A stretch of DNA of 64,000 bases from Tethya wilhelma. Taxonomy: Eukaryota > Porifera > Demospongiae > Tethyida > Tethyidae. A program made the position numbers and the translations under genes. Where the stretch lies: assembly GCA_964030475.1 (NCBI GenBank), contig CAXIPT010000023.1:251687-315686 (forward strand), in the 5' to 3' direction. Below the pieces are notes generated by a model, which searched no databases, had not been told where the DNA came from, and saw only the letters and a program-made list of their open reading frames with translations. Positions 35,308-48,149 of this stretch are shown one piece after another (positions within the stretch are counted from its first letter, which is position 1; each line of letters opens with the position of its first letter).

Positions 35308-36926
35308 TTATCTTGCCAGAGCAACAGTGTTTGTGTATTGCTCAGTTACGCTCAAGACATTGATTGTAATATAGAACATGTTACACAAGGCAGCTAACAC
35401 AATATTGTCACCCCAGGCACCACGTCTGACTCTATTGACATATTTATTCCACATTAACTCAGTTCTTCTATCAGGGTCTGTTTCTGCAGCTATGAGGGCA
35501 TCATCTTCATTAGGGGCTTCAGTATCAGCATTGTATCTATTGTCAGTTTCAATGGCTTCAGATACAAAGTGGCAATATTCATCTTTGTGGCTTTCTAAAT
35601 GATCTGCTACCATTTTTCTCAGCTCACTACTATTGTGGGCATCACATATACCTAGAGCTGTTAGCTGGACTAGTACTGAATTGTATACACAGTCTCCATT
35701 TGCAGAAATTTGAAAAACATTTTTGCTAGCTTCAACTATGAGGAATTTAAATGCTCTTATCAGTTGGGCATGCTCATCATCACTGTCATCAACATCCATA
35801 GGCTCAATGCTCAAAGCAGATTGTGCAGAATCAGTTGGTTCCTTCTGGGGGCTAGGCTCACATTCCATGATATCAGGTTGTGTATCACATTGTTCAGGCT
35901 GTATGTCAGGAAGATTGAGCAGACTACTAAACAATTCAGGATCAATACTGATAGCATCATCAACCCAATCATTGTTAATTGATATCTCTTCATAAAGAGA
36001 GTTATTAGCTTTTAACCACTTTAATGCATTTATAAGCTTCTCAGGAGTGATAGCAATACATGTAGTGTCTCTTGTAGACAAGCTTACGTTTGAACTTTAA
36101 TGGAATTAGTTCAGATTAGAGAGGCAATCGGGGCAATACAGTGCACACATTATCTATCTTGGTAGGCACATTAACAGCTGGACCATGGATAGATCTTTGT
36201 TTGCCGGAGGGTAATGCTACCATTTTCATAAATAGAACATGCAATGAGATCAATCTGGCTTCTAGCTCATTCAACCATGATAACTCAGGGGGAACAGTGC
36301 ATAATTCTAGCCCGTTAGCTTTAGACAATAGTGGCATGCTACCTCTGAATGACATGTTTTACAGACATAACACTTTCCATTTGGACTCACACGTTTATGC
36401 TTCGGACTAAACACATTATCTAGGACATCATCACTAGCTTTGGTATACTTGTCTCTCTGGAAATCCACTACACTTTGATGATACATCATTCTATGGCAGG
36501 ACATGCACACATAGTCAGGACCAGTCTCAACTTTAGACAAAAACTTATCAATGGCTATTTCAACAGAAAGACTTGATGCTCTTTTTGTTGCCTTGTAAAG
36601 CTTATCAGACATTCTACAGACAGTTTTCTGTTGCTCAGTTTCACTGAACGCTTAGAGATTCTGTAGTTTTTATCAGACATTCTACGGGCAACTTTTTGCT
36701 GTTCAGTATCAGCTGCTCTTTTGGCTGCAATTCGGTTTTTGCTAGAGTTTCTACGGTTCAATAAATCTGAGTCAGTTTCAGTAGATGTTAAAGCTTGCTT
36801 TTCCAACTTTCTACTTTTCACGCTAACTCGCTTTGTACGTCTCAACGCAAACACATGGCCACAATCACAACACAACTTTCGAACATGGGAAACACAAGAA
36901 CAATCAGGACAAACTTTGTTAGGCAT
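35308..36926 (-). pseudogene. Helitron-like polyprotein N-terminal region with OTU domain
   Basis: From ATG 36926: MPNKVCPDCSCVSHVRKLCC, a four-Cys knuckle, and a basic region. Then, in another frame, GPDYVCMSCHRMMYHQSV and CKTCHSE (36612-36307); then LSWLNELEARLISLHVLFMK and GPAVNVPTKID (36355-36116); then a frame from 36081 with ITPEKLINALKWLKANNSLY and an OTU-like domain: ISANGDCVYNSV and WGDNIVLAALCNMF. The first three blocks are the region upstream of Rep in Helitron polyproteins (DUF6570-like). OTU domains are deubiquitinase-fold proteases often carried by Helitrons. The catalytic Asp three before the Cys is Asn here, and the final His is beyond the stop at 35308. At least two frameshifts and one stop; the Rep and helicase parts are missing. 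Confidence 0.65.
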
Positions 36927-37449
36927 GTCTCAAATACAAAAAAATTAATTTGGAATACCAAATGTAGCAAGTTACAGGGCAGAGCACACACTCTAAAAGA
37001 GATTGAAGAAGATATACGCAAACAGACCTCAATTACAGCAGTCCAATTTAACATTCACGTACTATTTCTAAATAACGCACACTACACGTGCTTGCGCAAT
37101 TGCAGAGGCATGCAAAAAGCTTAGATCAATGGGCGTGGCCTAGTGTTCAGTAAAGCACAGAAGCCTAAAATTTCGGCAACGCAACGAAAGAGTTTTAGAC
37201 AACAAAAAATATAATTGTGCAAGATAATTCAGATTTATGAACGTAAGTACTATCAAATTTGTCACTAGAGCTGTCTTTCTTGAGATTTCGGTGGGACAAA
37301 CAGACAGACAAAACGACTACCGTATTCCTCTGCACGTGCTACGCACGCGCCGAGGCTTAATTATTTTCAGCCAATAGGCACAGGGGCAATTTGATCCAAG
37401 CTTACCTTTTAAAGAAACAAACATCAGATGTGTGTAGCGTGTCCAGAGG
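36927..37449. other. Spacer upstream of the Helitron-like start
   Basis: No gene seen. The region is near the expected 5' side of the Helitron-like gene, but I see no clear terminal TC motif. A minisatellite follows. Confidence 0.3.
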
Positions 37450-37677
37450 CACAACAATCACATAAACACACACACGCACACATACAATGAGTGGTCACCC
37501 GACGAAAGATGAGAAATCTTGACAGGCTGCTGACGAAGGATGGGACATCCTGACAAGCACAAGGACCACATATACACACACACACACACACACATACAAT
37601 GAATGGTCATCCGACAAAAGATACACATCTTGACGGGCTGCTGACGAAGGATGGGACATCCTGACAAGCAGAAGGAC

Positions 37678-37717
<40 letters not shown>

Positions 37718-38190
37718 GTCACCTGACGAAAGATGAGACATCTTAATGGGCTGCTGACAAACGATGGGACATCCTGGCAAGCACAAGGACCACATAAACA
37801 CACACACACGCATACACATATGCATACAATGAGTGGTCACCCGACGAAAGATGAAACATCTTGACGGGCTGCTGACGAAGGATGGGACATCCTGACAAGC
37901 ACAATTAAGGACCACATAAGCATACAAACACACACAGACATACATACAAACACAGATAAAAAGTGGTCAGATGAGACATCTTGACGGGCTGCTGACGAAG
38001 GATGGGACATCCTGATAAGCACAATGACCACATATACACACACAAACACACACACACACACACACACACTCATGCATACAATGAGTGGTCACCCGACAAA
38101 AGATGATGAAACATCTTGACGGGCTGCTGACAAAAGATGGGACATCCTGACAAGCACAAGGACCACATAAACACACAAAAACACACAAAC

Positions 38191-38236
<46 letters not shown>

Positions 38237-38239
38237 TTT

Positions 38240-38240
<1 letters not shown>
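37450..38240. repeat. ~120-bp minisatellite with (CA)n spacers
   Basis: Six to seven copies of GTGGTCACCCGACGAAAGAT ... GGGCTGCTGACGAAGGATGG ... CAAGGACCACAT, each followed by a CA run of different length, so the period varies (about 105-140 bases). Apparent reading frames through it are artefacts. Confidence 0.85.

Positions 38241-38273
<33 letters not shown>
38236..38273. repeat. (TC)n microsatellite
   Basis: About 18 TC units directly after the minisatellite. Confidence 0.9.
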
Positions 38274-38274
<1 letters not shown>

Positions 38275-38692
38275 AATTGTGTAAGTGCATGCTTGAGGTG
38301 ATGAAGTAGGTTTTGTGGTGAAATTTCATGCAAGTGTGGTGGTCAGGCATGTGGTTAGAATAAGGTTTTGTAACTATATCAGTAGTACTAGATCTGCAAT
38401 CTTACTCTGTGGTAAAGTAATGCCAAAGTGTCGGACCAAAGGGGAGGTGGTTTGGGTTAAACTCTGAAGGGATCATAGACATGGGTAGACTGCTATCTGG
38501 GTGTCTCAATAGAAACAAAAGAATGGTCCCATTCCCATAATCCATGCCTACAGTTGTACTGGGAATATAAGTATGCTCCTAAGACAGTGTCAGTCATTTT
38601 CAAGAGTAAAATCTACAAGATAACTGTTGAATAAAGCAAAGTGCTATTGGGACAACCAATCCAATATTTGAAATATCCATAACACAACAGGT

Positions 38693-39777
38693 ACAAGTAA
38701 AAAAAAACATTGGAAATGAAGTGAGACATAGGAACGGCCAAATCGTAAAAAGAAAGCAAACAAGATGGAATGGCTGTTAGAGTGTGTGCTGAATTCTTCC
38801 TGCATGGGCTGCATTTAGTACTCTCTTTCCATGTTGAGTCCCTCATGTTGCCCATAGGAATAATTCTTTACACACTCTAACAGCCATTCCATCTTGTTTG
38901 CTTTCTTTTTACGATTTGGCCGTTCCTATGTCTCACTTCATTTCCAATGTTTTTTTTTACTTGTTTGTTCTCATTTTTTCATAATTCTATGAATTACATT
39001 TGAGTTTTTGTCTACATTAGCATGTAGTCTCGCGGACCAGACGTCCTCTCGGACGTCTGGCCCACGAGACTAACTTGATCAGCATGGATGTTATATTATG
39101 CTATCAGTAAAGTGAAATTTACTAGCTTTAATCATCTTCTTATAATGACAACTATTAAAGTAGTTTTATACACCTCCTAAATATTGAAGACTGAAAGGTT
39201 ACAGCGACTTCAGCACAACCAGAAATCTCCAGGTAATGCAGGCAGTGCAGGCATGCAGGCAGCAAACATTCGGATTCCAAATAACGCACACTTGTCTATC
39301 TGGAAAAGGGTCGCCAACTTGATTTCAAAAGAAGCTAATGAATTATTAATGAGTATAGAAATGAATGGCTGCCATACGGAGAAGGCGCTTTTCGTCTTGT
39401 ATCTAGCGATTCAGCTAGAGAGACGAATAAACGATGCCAAAAGGACCTGAAGACAAAGAAACCAAGTTTATTCATTCAAAAATCAGCTTCTGAAATTGAG
39501 CGGTCTTTGAGAAAAGTCGTGCCAAGATAGAAGAAGAAGAAGAAGAAGAAGAAGATGGAGAAAATTGGAGGTTTGGCATGTTTTATTTTTGTACTTTAGC
39601 GATGGTTTTAGGCCATGTTTTTGGGCTCATTAGAAAGAGAAAGAGCTAAATAGTAGCTTTAGAAGCCTTTTAGTGCCAAGCGCTCAGTTTTTGCAGAGTT
39701 ATTCGCATAAATATTTGTATTGCGCTAATTGGCCATCCGTGCCATTCCTATGTACCCAGTACAACCGTACTGGGAAT
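38693..39777 (+). repeat. R-family repeat, complete
   Basis: Foldback hairpin 38693-38965, body with (GAA)n, and terminal hairpin ending at 39777. Motif type CATAGG at both ends. The sequence at 39025-39075 has a GC-rich palindrome around GGACGTCTGG that is absent from other copies. Confidence 0.85.
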
Positions 39778-39884
39778 AATTATTTAATTAATACAATAAC
39801 TCAATTGATGTATAAAACGGAGTCACGTGAGAAACTATGAGCTAACGTTTTTTAGACCAGACTAAGTTTTTCCATCACTTGATC

Positions 39885-40205
39885 ACCCGGACTCCTACCT
39901 AGGGGAGTGGTCCCGCCCTTGCCATAGGTTGCCACTAGTCGGAAGTTTGAAGGGACCGAAACTAGTGGTAATTTGACAATTGGCTTGGGTACTTCCCTGA
40001 TGACCGGAATTTTTAGAAACGATTTTTTGAACTCTTTGATTGAAACTCTATACTACAATAACATTCAAAATTTATAAATTTAGTATAATATAATCCAACA
40101 AGATGTGAAACGTGGCGCCTAAGGAATTTTCAGCCCTAGTGGAGGCTCGGGAGGATCAGTGGACAAGTCCTTCCCTTATTTATGATTTTCAATTTCTTTT
40201 TCACT

Positions 40206-40252
<47 letters not shown>

Positions 40253-40950
40253 CTCCTCCTCCTCCTCCTCTTGTGTACACTCACTTACCACACACACACA
40301 CATGCCTAATTGAACTGGCTGGCCTACAGTGGTGTTTGACACTCCCAATTGCTAAGTTGAGCTTTGTTTATGGGATCACACCTTGTTCTCCTCATAACAC
40401 TGCTGCACTGGGATATGGGATAGGCTGGTTTTTTCTGGAAATACCTGTTCTACTGGGCCTGTTTACTTGTCAGTCAGGTTTTTACCCATATGAGTATAAA
40501 AGAAGGATCCCTGAGTCAGCCTTATTTCCTCAGTATCTAGTGCTGCATTACTAAAGTTTGAAGTACTCAGAATTGTGCATGCAGCTGAATTAATTGCAAG
40601 AATAAAGAGGTTATACAGAAAAAGGTACATATCTATTGCATTACATGCTTCTTATAATCTACTAAATAATGGGAAGCTATAGTATATTTAATATGGGCAC
40701 ATGGAAAAAGCCTCACAGAAAGACTGGACTCCAAGAATCAGACCCTATCTACTGTGAGAAGAGGTTTCGTGTATCAACAAGACACATAACATTGGATGCA
40801 AGCTATAAATTCACAGAAGGACTGGACTCTAAGTATTAACAATCTACCTTCCGGACCCCTATATGGGAGTGGTCCCGCCCTCCCATAGCATGCTACAAGT
40901 AGGGAGTATAAAGGGACCGAAACTGGTAGTATTGCAACGATTGGGCTGTG
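39885..40950. repeat. Direct repeat pair around a Penelope-like region
   Basis: 39885-39980 and 40848-40935 share GGAGTGGTCCCGCCCT, AAGGGACCGAAACT and neighbours in the same orientation. They may be terminal repeats or separate copies of a small element. Between them lies a (CT)n/(CTC)n run (40210-40270). Confidence 0.5.
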
Positions 40951-41583
40951 AACTTTCGAACATTTAAACAAACTATTTATGTATGTTAATCATTTCATCA
41001 TTGTCTACTGTTTACATGTTTTATTGTCTATTAAAGTATCCCTCAATTTTACAGCAAAGTGCCCTAGGAACCACTCAAAGGCTCAGTCGACAAGATCCTT
41101 CCCAACAACTCTTCTAATCCTTTCTCAAACACATACGCTTTGAAGCGTGGTCAGTTCGCTGGCCGGATTGTGACAATCCCTAGCCGATTTACTCAGTGTC
41201 AGTTACTCTTCGGAGTGGGGTTGCTGTCCTCTGAGTGGTTGAGCATAAAATTTCCCCCTGTTCCTTTAAATAAATAAATAAAAAATAAAAAATAAAAAAA
41301 AAATCCATTCACCGCCACAAAGTTTACCATTACAAAATATTGTAATGTTCACACAAAAATAATTTACACTGTATCATATAGCTGATCCAGGTGTATACGT
41401 CGGTTTCAACAAAATGGAGAAACAACTAGAAGATTTCATTGATCAACAATGTGCGTACTAGATACTGAGGAAATAAGGCTGACTCAGGGATCCTTCTTTT
41501 GTACTCATATGGGTAAAAACCTGACTGACAAGTAAACAGGCCCAGTAGAACAGGTATTTCCAGAAAAAACCATCCTATCCCAA
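40425..41583. repeat. Inverted repeat, ~128-bp arms
   Basis: 40425-40552 and 41457-41583 are inverted copies (GTCAGTCAGGTTTTTACCCA at one end, TGGGTAAAAACCTGACTGAC at the other). They bracket about 900 bases and lie next to the Penelope-like RT fragment. Penelope-like elements can carry terminal repeats in inverted order, so these may belong to it. Confidence 0.55.
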
Positions 41584-41839
41584 TCAATAGTTTAGTTTCA
41601 ATCGTTTAGTTTTGCTTTGATATGAAGAACCTAGATGTAAACGCACAAAATCAGAGAGTACGTCTCCACTCACCTCCTCCTCTTCTTTTTTATCCCAAGG
41701 CCTCACTCATACACACCATCCACCCTAACAATTCACAATCTCAGTAATGTACATCTAACAAATGAAGATCTATAACTACTTAGTAAAGGACTATCCTTCG
41801 CCCCCTCCCTCATTACAAACACAAATCAACTCCACTTAC

Positions 41840-42390
41840 AGCTTTTAAAACAGTTTAATTCCTTTTCAAAATCATTACGCCTTCATGTTGCTAAACAAAG
41901 TAGTGCATCGTCTCACCACACTAATCCAGCTACAGTAGAAACAACTGCTACATCATTATTTATCGGAAAATGAAGTTTATTCCCAAACAACATTCCACCA
42001 CCTCATATGCTGAACTATACTCCGACAATACCCAACTAGAAAACTATATACACCACACCAGGCGCCTCTTAGATCAACAACTACAATCTTCAGTCTAAAA
42101 AACCAAATCTACAAAAAAGAGAAGAACAAACCATTAAAAAATTCAAACAGCTGCGTCATCAAATTATTATTAAACCAGGAGATATAAACTTGGGAATTGT
42201 GGTAATGAACACAGATGACTACATACAGCAGTGTATGGCACAATTAGGAGACAAAAACACCTATCAACCTGTCAACACCTACCCAGAACAGGAAATACAC
42301 TCAAAATTACAGGATGCTGTAATAAACTACAAACACCATCTCAATAACCACAAAAAATTACTCCACTACTTACAACCAAAACACACCGAC
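41840..42390 (+). pseudogene. Penelope-like reverse transcriptase, N-terminal fragment
   Basis: Translating 41840-42390 across frame changes gives KFIPKQHSTTSYAELY / LENYIHHTRRLLDQ and then, in one frame, QKREEQTIKKFKQLRHQ, IIIKPGDINLGIVVMNTDDY and QQCMAQLGDKNTYQ. The order F.P...LE.Y...TR, then EE...K.FK, then I.IKPAD-like..G.VVM...Y....QL.D..TY is the N-terminal part of Penelope-like RTs, where the KPADKGG motif begins RT1. Here it is weakened (KPGDINL). The fragment stops at a CA/GT microsatellite (42380-42490). The catalytic YADD part is absent. Two or more frame breaks show that it is dead. Confidence 0.55.
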
Positions 42391-42443
42391 ACACACGCAT
42401 GCACACACACACACGCACACGTATACACACACACACACAAATT

Positions 42444-42478
<35 letters not shown>

Positions 42479-42500
42479 CAGACAGAGAGAGGGGGGGGGA
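42380..42500. repeat. (AC)n / (GT)n / (GA)n compound microsatellite
   Basis: AC, then GT, then GA repeats and a G run; it truncates the RT fragment. Confidence 0.9.
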
Positions 42501-43130
42501 TTTTTATGTTTGATTTAACTGTCACGGCATAGAAAATTGGTACTTCATGCCGGCTGTGACAAGTATCGTCCTAGACACACTCATGATCATGGAATACGTA
42601 TATATATATATTTATACGCTAGGCTGCCATTAGACACTTATTGATCTTTTTTATTACTGTAAAACTCACTTTTTAATCTTTACAAGAGACATTTGCAGAC
42701 CTTAGCCTTTCTTTAACTCTTTAGGGCCACATATTCATAGCGCATATTTCAACGATTGTGTAATCTGCATTTTTTATTTTATAGCCATAGCGTTTGAGCT
42801 ATGAGCTTTAGAGAAAGCGCTTTACTAAAATACCAAGAAAGAGTCAGGTCTGATTAGTGGAAGAGGAGATATAGGCTTTAGAGTTCAAAGGTCTCGATCG
42901 CGGCGAGATCGTGAACTTTGGTTTGAAACTCACGTTTTTTTCTTAGTGCTTTGCAGAAGAAGCTTGACGCTAGCTATGGAGGTGCAGGGAGGCTTAGGCT
43001 ATACCTGCATGCAAGCGCTTTTGCAGTGCTGCTCATAAAGCTGGAAAAAAGCCTGAAGTATGCAGGTTGTTTGGTGAACTTTGACCCCTTCCATTTTTGT
43101 AAGCTTTTTATAAAAGCAAACCTAAAACTA
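42501..43130. other. Intergenic, nothing recognised
   Basis: AT-rich sequence without coding signal. CGATCGCGGCGAGATCGTGA at 42895-42914 is partly palindromic. Confidence 0.3.
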
Positions 43131-44248
43131 ATTCCCAGTACGGTAGTACTGGGTACATAGGAATTGCATGGATGGCCCATTAGCGCATTACAAATATTCA
43201 TGCGAATAACTCTGCAAAAACTGAGCGCTTGGCACTAAAAGGCTTCTTAAGCTACTATTTAGCCTTTTCTCTTTCTATTGAGCCTAAAAACATAGCCTCA
43301 AACCATCGCTAAAGTTACAAACTAAAGTATGCCAAACCTCCAATTTTCTCCATCTTCTTCTTCTTCTATCTTGGAACGACTTTTCTCGAAGACCGCTCGC
43401 TTTTAGAAGCTGATTCTTGAACGAATAAACTTGGTTTCTTTGTCTTCACGTGCTTTTTGTATCGGTTATTTGTCTCTCTAGCTGAGTCGCTAGATACAAG
43501 ACGAAAAACGCCTTCTCCATATGGCAGCCATTCATTTCTATACTCATTAATAATTCATTAACTACCTTGGAAATCAAGTTGACGACCCTTTTCCAGTTAG
43601 ACAAGTGTGTGTTAATTGGAGTCCGAATATTCGCTGCCCTGCCTGTTTTACCTGAAGATTTCTGGTTGTGCTGAAGTCTCTGTAACCAGTTACCGGTACC
43701 TTTCAGTCTTCAATAATAGGAGGTGAATAGACTACTTTGTTACATAGTTGTCATTATAAGAAGATGAGCAAAGCAAGTAAATTTTGTAAGATAGAGTCAG
43801 TCTACAGCTCCAGCCTCCCGGCTGAGCTGAGATGCTTCACCATGACTTTATACTGATAGCATAGATTATAACATAAGCTATAATATCCATGCTGATAGTG
43901 TAAAAGTAGCTACCATATACACACAAACTCAAATGTGATGTAGAATAATGAAAAAATTAGAACAAACAATTGCAAGTGAAAAAAACATTTTTGGAAATGT
44001 AATGTGACATAGGAATGGCCAAATCGTAAAAAAGAAAGCAAACAAGATGGAATAGCTGTTTAAGTGTGTAAAGAATTATTCCTATGGCCAAAATAAGAGA
44101 CTCAACATGGAAAAGAGTACTACATGCAGCCCACACAGGAATGATTCTGCACACACTCACACAGCCATTCCATCTTGTTTGCTTTGTTTTTTACGATTTG
44201 GCCATTCCTATGTCTCATTACATTTCCAAAAATGTTTTTTTCACTTGT
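43131..44248 (-). repeat. R-family repeat, reverse, complete
   Basis: Terminal hairpin at 43131, body, foldback hairpin 43975-44248. Motif type CATAGG at both ends; AAAGC / GCTTTG in the arms. Confidence 0.85.
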
Positions 44249-45670
44249 TTGATATAGCGATGGCTTAGTACAACCATAGCTAAGCTCAACTATTTACAAA
44301 AGAGAGTGGCTAAGGCAAAAGTAAGAACAAAAATGTACAAAAACCAAGGTTAATTAAATATTCATAAAATCTACTTAAGTATGCATAATCAATTCAGGCC
44401 CTAAAGAGTTAATCCAGAGAATACAGATATCAACATGCAGCTGCTTGAGCGCTCTATTTGATGCTACCCGTACCTTATGTATACACGTAAGTTTGGGGGC
44501 AGCAACTTCCTGTATGACGTCACTAATACTACAGTTCCATTGCGTTTGTACTGCTCAAGAGGTTACATAGAAAGATGTAATTTTGCAGATACTAGTACCG
44601 CTGAAAAGAGTGATGTTTGGTATCATTAAGAGTAAGTATTAGACTACTTAGAAATGGCCATATCTTTGTGAAATAGAATATCATTCTCAAATAATTAGCA
44701 AAATTAACAAAATAAGCATTGTTTTAGTATTGTCCTGTACAACAGATGAAGTGCATAATTAATTGTGGTTTGTGGTTTGTGGCTGTACTAGGCTCCTTTG
44801 CTTGACAAAATGTTTTGATATGGTATTGTTCTGTATAGTTTGTGTATGTGACTTAGCCTTGATTTTGTGACCAACTGTATTAACGGATTATACGCTGAAT
44901 TCTTTTGAAGTGAATGACGTCATACGGCAAGATTAAATTTTTAAATTTTTAGTAGCTACGCCTTCTTTTTGTTTTTCTTCTAAAGTAAAGATTAGGCAAA
45001 GCTTTTTATATGATGCAGCTAAGCAAACATCAAGCTTACTATACTCCAGATCTTGTTGCTTAGTGAAGCTTTTGCTGGTAAAAAAGCCTAACATACCAGA
45101 GGGTCAAATACGCTAGGATATAGCCGCGCGTATAAAGCTTTTTTTCCAGCTAGCCAGCAACGCTTACAAAAGCAATGCTATGGCTATATAGCCTAACTAT
45201 CCCTGCACCTATGTAGCAAGTTTCAAGCTTATCCTCTGAAGGGTTGTAGAAAAAACATCGATCTAAAGTTGACCATCGTGATCGCGAAGATCGTGACCGT
45301 TAGTTGCTCAAAGACGAGTAGCGCCACGCCTTACTAGCAGTTCTAAGTCTGACTTGATATTTGAGTTGAATGGTCCCTTACCTATTTGTATATAAAGTTT
45401 AAAGTTCAGGGCTAATTGATTAGCTTGCAAAATAGTCGCAAGTACAGCCTTGACACGATTTTGCGTCAACCGTGGTTTGAAACACCCACGCAAATGACGC
45501 GATTTAGCGTCAACCGCAGGTAATCAGTTAATACCCTCGTTGACTTATTTTGTGGCCTTTTCTCAGTTGTGTGACTCTTTCTCTGTGCTAGATTCTTGTT
45601 TCACTAAACTTTCTCAATTGGCAAGCCTAGCATGCAGCTACAGCAAATCCAGTACAATTTGGTGTCAGGA
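44249..45670. other. Region upstream of the gag remnant
   Basis: No gene recognised. An LTR would be expected just upstream of 45676; TTTGGTGTCAGGATTGGGA at 45658-45676 looks like a primer-binding region of the kind that follows an LTR, but I cannot place the LTR ends. Confidence 0.3.
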
Positions 45671-45675
45671 TTGGG

Positions 45676-46800
45676 ATGACTACGAGAGCTGCAAAGATGG
45701 AGAAACAGTTGGCTATGCTGCTAGCTAAGATGAATGAGCAAGGAGAGCAGTTGAAGGCTCTGACCGAGCAGCAGTCCCCTTTGGCTGAAAGTTTGGCGGC
45801 AGGCCAGGAGAAGGTAGAGCAGCAGATATATTCGGTCCAGGGAGACCTTAATTCTGTAAAGGCTATGGCCGGTGAACGATTGCCTTGGAGCAGTAGAGGA
45901 GGTCGTGGATGGAGTGAAGACCCTGCAAACTGAGCTGGGGGAGAGACAGAAGTCCCTGAAAACTGAGCTATATGAGGAATTATCAGGAGAGCTTTACACC
46001 AACACTGCAAGGGCAGGTCTGCGTGTTTCAGCCCAGTTTCCACAGTGACAGACACAACCAGTCTTATGCCAGATGTGGAGCGAGATGTCACAGGAACCGG
46101 CGGTGGACTGACAGATGGGACAGAGGGTAGACATAGTTCGAGTAGGCATGCAGGCCCCCCTACTTATGATGGGAAGGGGACCTGGGACACTTATTTCACA
46201 CAGTTTGAGCTACTGGCCCAAATTAACCACTGAGAAGCATTGCACAAGGCAGCCTACCTGGCAATCAGTCTAAGCTAGAGGACCAGCTGCTACAGTCCTT
46301 ACTAATCTTCCAACAGACCAACGCCAGGACTACCGAGCACTAACTTCAGCACTTCAGGCTCGCTTTGGCACAACCCACCAGACTGAATTGAACAGGATGA
46401 AGTTGAAGGCTCGCATCTGCCAGAGGGAAGAAAGCCTACCGGAGTTGGTGGCTGAAGATGTGGAGCGCCTCATGCGACTGGCCTACCCTGCCGCAGCAAA
46501 ATCAATGGTAGAAGTACTAGCAAAAGACCAGTTCATTTACTCCCTCCCAGAGAAGGACATGCGACTCAAGGTCCATCAAGGTCGACCCACTACTCTGAGA
46601 GCTACTTTGGAGACTGCATTGGAGTTGGAGTCCTACCAAATGGCAAGCAGACAGAAGAACCGGTTGTGCGAGAAGCACGGTTGGAGCAGGATCGGACTGA
46701 GTCACCCAAGAGCCCAGTAGGCTATGGTGCAAGACCCAAAGAAAGTTCAGGCATGGAGATACTCCAGCAACTGGTTGCAAGGATTCTTCGGGTGTATGAA
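45676..46800 (+). pseudogene. Ty3/gypsy-type gag remnant
   Basis: From the ATG at 45676 a coiled-coil-like stretch (KMEKQLAMLLAKMNEQGEQL) leads to blocks in other frames: PPTYDGKGTWDTYFTQFELL, AAYLAISL, NLPTDQRQDYRALTSALQAR, FGTTHQTELNRMKLKAR, and a long frame from 46388 ending SYQMASRQKNR. This YDG..W..Y..QFELLA / YLA.SL / RFG...QTEL / AYP order is the capsid-type gag of metazoan gypsy elements. There are frame shifts near 45933 and 46260 and a stop after QINH. No pol follows. Low AT content against its neighbours fits a relatively recent insertion followed by decay. Confidence 0.7.
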
Positions 46801-47093
46801 ACAAGCTGGTACCTGTTTTAGCAATCAAGGATGGATGTTTTCTAGAACAGTTTTGGAGATAACATATGTATTATGTATGTAGAGAACTTCTGTTATTGAC
46901 CAAGAAGATGGTTGCCAATTGCTCAGTTGTGACCATACATTTGCATCAGCAAGTAAGTAGAGGATAAATTGTACATATACATAGTGTTATATGAATGCAA
47001 AATGTGTTGCTTTGTAGTAATATAAACATAATATTCACCATTATTTCATTTCCTCAGCTAATATTGGCCTTGGGAGAGATGGCGATAGCAATA

Positions 47094-48013
47094 TGTGACC
47101 TGTCAAGGGAAAACGTGCCCGGTTAGGAAATTATTGTTTTTGGAGTAAAATGCGGTTTTAGTTTAATTCGCGTTTTTGCACAAAATTTTTTTCCTTGCAT
47201 GGCTGTGCTGCGCTACATCTCAGCATGCTCCCTGCAAAATTTGAGGGGTGGAGCTGCTTCTGTTGCAAAGAAATAGACAGCAATGTCAGTCTCGTTCATT
47301 TTTATCTAGTTGCTAACACAGAGGACAGTTGCTATGCTGTGCAACAAACCGTAGCGAATATTTATGAGCAAGGCAGCTGCCACTAAAAATGAATTTTTAT
47401 TTGGTGTTTTCTTTGACTTATAAGCTGACTAATCTCAAAATTTTGCTACAGCACATAGACAGAAAGGCAAGCCAAAGCTTTGTACATGCTTGTCTAATCC
47501 AAGCGCTTTCATACAGTACCTTTCTACTCGTGGATATTGCCTCTCCTTGGACGGCGATCGCGTACAGGTTATTTTGAGGCTTAGATTAGTTCTTGAAACT
47601 TACTGTACCTAGAATCTATTTCATTACTGACAAGTGCTTACCTCCTTGAGTCGCTCATGGGTCTTCTTTCCTAGCTACTCGCTTCTCATTAAATAATTTT
47701 ACGACGATAATTTTAGCCCCCACGTGGCTGGCTGTGGTAATATTCAGCGTGTACTGTACATGATCTAATAATGATACGGAAGGTATACGGACCGCCCATA
47801 GTTTACCTAACAACAACTTTACAACCGTTTTTTTAGGAAGCCACGAGTGGAGGCAGGGCTGCTTGCAAGAGCTATATCTGGAAAACTGCTATAGTTATGC
47901 TTACCAAATTTTGATATGCGCTTCCCAGGAAGGCCTAGATATATATACCTTGAATAGCTAACTCAAAATTCGCAGAGTTTCCTAACTGGCACGTTTTCCC
48001 TTGACAGGTCACA
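47094..48013. mobile_element. Non-autonomous IS630/Tc1-like element (920 bp)
   Basis: TIRs TGTGACCTGTCAAGGGAAAA / CGTGCCCGGTTAGGAAA at 47094 and the inverse ending at 48013, flanked by TA on both sides. The left half matches 21102 onward. The inner block 47795-47941 is an uninterrupted version of the site where the nested TIR element sits in other copies (GAGCTATATCTGG at 47872), so it is an empty site. Confidence 0.8.
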
Positions 48014-48149
48014 TATGCAGCCTTGTTCTGTGTACTTAACAGTATAGGACAAGTTCTTACATGGAAACTATCACCAGGACTGAAGTTAATTGACATATAT
48101 ACAGAGTCATTTACTTGCACTAAACGAGCGTATTAACTCGCACTAACTA

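Noticed and set aside
37490..38110. Regularly spaced repeats that could suggest a CRISPR array
   Set aside because: Spacers are CA runs, the host is an animal, and no cas genes are present.
37458..38333. Open frames rich in CVCVCV and CQDVPSF
   Set aside because: Translation of CA runs and the minisatellite; not coding.
39996..40025. CTGATGA...GAAA resembling a hammerhead ribozyme core near Penelope-like sequence
   Set aside because: The stem II and stem III complements are not there; the match is too short to support a ribozyme.
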